From: Palsa-504 sp963787645
GTDB lineage: Bacteria; Actinomycetota; Actinomycetes; Streptosporangiales; Streptosporangiaceae
NCBI GenBank assembly: GCA_963787645.1
Contig: CAWBDS010000003.1
Coordinates: 930,001-994,000, forward strand
Length of the DNA stretch: 64,000 nucleotides
Direction of reading: 5' to 3'
The first letter of the stretch is position 1; each line of letters opens with the position of its first letter. Made by a program: the position numbers and the translations under genes. The notes below the pieces were generated by a model. The model was not told where the DNA came from. It did no database searches and was given only the letters and a program-made list of their open reading frames with translations. Below are positions 63,131-64,000 of the stretch, one piece after another.

Positions 63131-63928
63131 ATGCGCATCGGAGGCCACTTCCACGTCGATGATCCGCTCGCCGAGGCGACCGCCTGCGGGGCGGACGCCG
63201 TCCAGTTCTTCCTCGGCGACCCGCAGGGCTGGAAGGGGCCGGTGATACCGGGCGGTGACCCGGAAGCGGTCAAGGCCGCCTACGCCGCGGCCGACGTGGA
63301 CGTCTACATCCACGCGCCGTACGTGATCAACGTGGCCACCAGTAACAACCGGATCCGCATCCCCAGCCGCAAGCTGCTCGAGGGCCAGCTCAAGGCGGCC
63401 GCGTCGGTCGGGGCCAAGGGACTGATCGTGCACGGCGGCCACGTCAACGCGGGCGTGGACTTCGCCGACGGCCTGGAGAACTGGCGCAAGGCGGTGGAGC
63501 GCATCGAGCGCCCGCTGCCCCTGCTGATCGAGAACACCGCGGGCGGTGACGGCGCGATGGCCCGGTCGCTGGACGCGATCGGCCGGCTGTGGGAGGCGGT
63601 TTCCGAGGCCGCCGGGGACGACGGCGCGGACGTGGGGTTCTGCCTGGACACCTGCCACGCCAACTCGGCCGGCATCGACCTGGCCGACGCGGTGGACCGG
63701 ATCAAGGCCATCACCGGCCGCATCGACCTGGTGCACTGCAACAACTCGCGCGACGAGTTCGGCTCCGGCCGGGACCGGCACGCGAACATCACCTCCGGCA
63801 CCATCGACCCGGCGCTGCTGCTGGGCGTGGTCCGGGCGGCGGGCGCGACCGCCATCTGCGAGACGCCCGAGGAGGACGGCGGGCTCGCCGCCGACATCAG
63901 CTGGCTGAAACAGCACCTGCACGGCTAG
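63131..63928 (+). CDS. Endonuclease IV-like AP endonuclease
   Basis: 265 residues. TIM-barrel of the Nfo family: RIGGHFHVDDPLAEA, VYIHAPYVINVATSN (His/Asn metal site), LIVHGGHVNAG, LLIENTAG (Glu), GFCLDTCHANSAG, DLVHCNNSRDEFGSGRDRHANIT (His and Asp), and AICETPEED. It cleaves DNA at abasic sites using zinc. Motifs appear complete. Confidence 0.9.
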   Translation: MRIGGHFHVDDPLAEATACGADAVQFFLGDPQGWKGPVIPGGDPEAVKAAYAAADVDVYIHAPYVINVATSNNRIRIPSRKLLEGQLKAAASVGAKGLIVHGGHVNAGVDFADGLENWRKAVERIERPLPLLIENTAGGDGAMARSLDAIGRLWEAVSEAAGDDGADVGFCLDTCHANSAGIDLADAVDRIKAITGRIDLVHCNNSRDEFGSGRDRHANITSGTIDPALLLGVVRAAGATAICETPEEDGGLAADISWLKQHLHG

Positions 63929-64000
63929 CCGGACGGCCCAGCCGCAGCCGGAACCGGTCCGGGGCCTGGTCTAGGACACCACCCGCGGGGTCGTCGTGGC

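Noticed and set aside
63929..64000. Possible gene end at the right edge
   Set aside because: The last 72 bases show no frame with recognisable sequence.

Overview
The window is 64 kb of very GC-rich DNA from an actinomycete-like bacterium. The evidence is GC-rich codon use with GTG and TTG starts, the gene order rpsF-ssb-rpsR-rplI-dnaB, an MTB12-type lipoprotein, ClpX-type zinc-finger/HTH and PadR regulators, and serine/threonine-rich lipoproteins. A Streptosporangiales-like soil actinobacterium would fit, but nothing here fixes the genus.

Region 1 (0.2-19.6 kb, nearly all minus strand) is a molybdenum/tungsten-enzyme island. One tightly coupled run, read from 11.4 kb down to 1 kb, encodes a MobA-MoaD fusion, an aldehyde:ferredoxin oxidoreductase (AOR), an NAD-type formate dehydrogenase (alpha subunit plus a NuoE-NuoF-like fusion), MoeA and a MoeA-substrate-binding-protein fusion. 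Three consecutive junctions use the same 8-nt ATGxxTGA overlap. After a short Rho paralogue there is a second formate dehydrogenase of the FdnGH/FdoGH type, with an iron-sulfur subunit and an NrfD-like membrane subunit. Its catalytic subunit has an in-frame TGA followed by a textbook bacterial SECIS hairpin, so it is a selenoprotein. Cofactor assembly, aldehyde oxidation and two formate oxidation routes (one to NAD, one to the membrane) are therefore encoded together.

Region 2 (19.6-29.3 kb) holds ordinary housekeeping and stress genes: gluconate kinase, an Smr protein, a lipoprotein, an MFS exporter, small membrane and zinc-ribbon proteins, a cupin, a UvrA-like ABC protein, and VOC, RibD-like and LysR proteins.

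Region 3 (29.3-38.3 kb) is accessory: a HEAT-like repeat protein, a zinc-finger/HTH protein with a palindrome-covered, apparently leaderless promoter, GNAT, VOC, methyltransferase and nucleotidyltransferase genes, an MccF-like peptidase, a complete IS5-family element with TAA target duplication, decayed genes, and the tail of a tyrosine integrase beside tRNA-Arg(ACG).

Region 4 (38.3-58.9 kb) holds a seven-blade WD40 protein, an anchored hypothetical, an acyltransferase, a large LuxR-type ATPase regulator, an SDR, two ABC-2 export systems (one beside a two-component system), two toxin-like loci of lower GC, a gene-free stretch with palindromic repeats, and a PadR-controlled membrane protein beside a decayed copy and a LAGLIDADG fragment.

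Region 5 (58.9-64 kb) is the conserved core dnaB, rplI, rpsR, ssb, rpsF, followed by a small membrane protein and an endonuclease IV-like enzyme. Four otherwise well-conserved genes carry single-base frameshifts at short homopolymers, which looks more like sequence error than decay.
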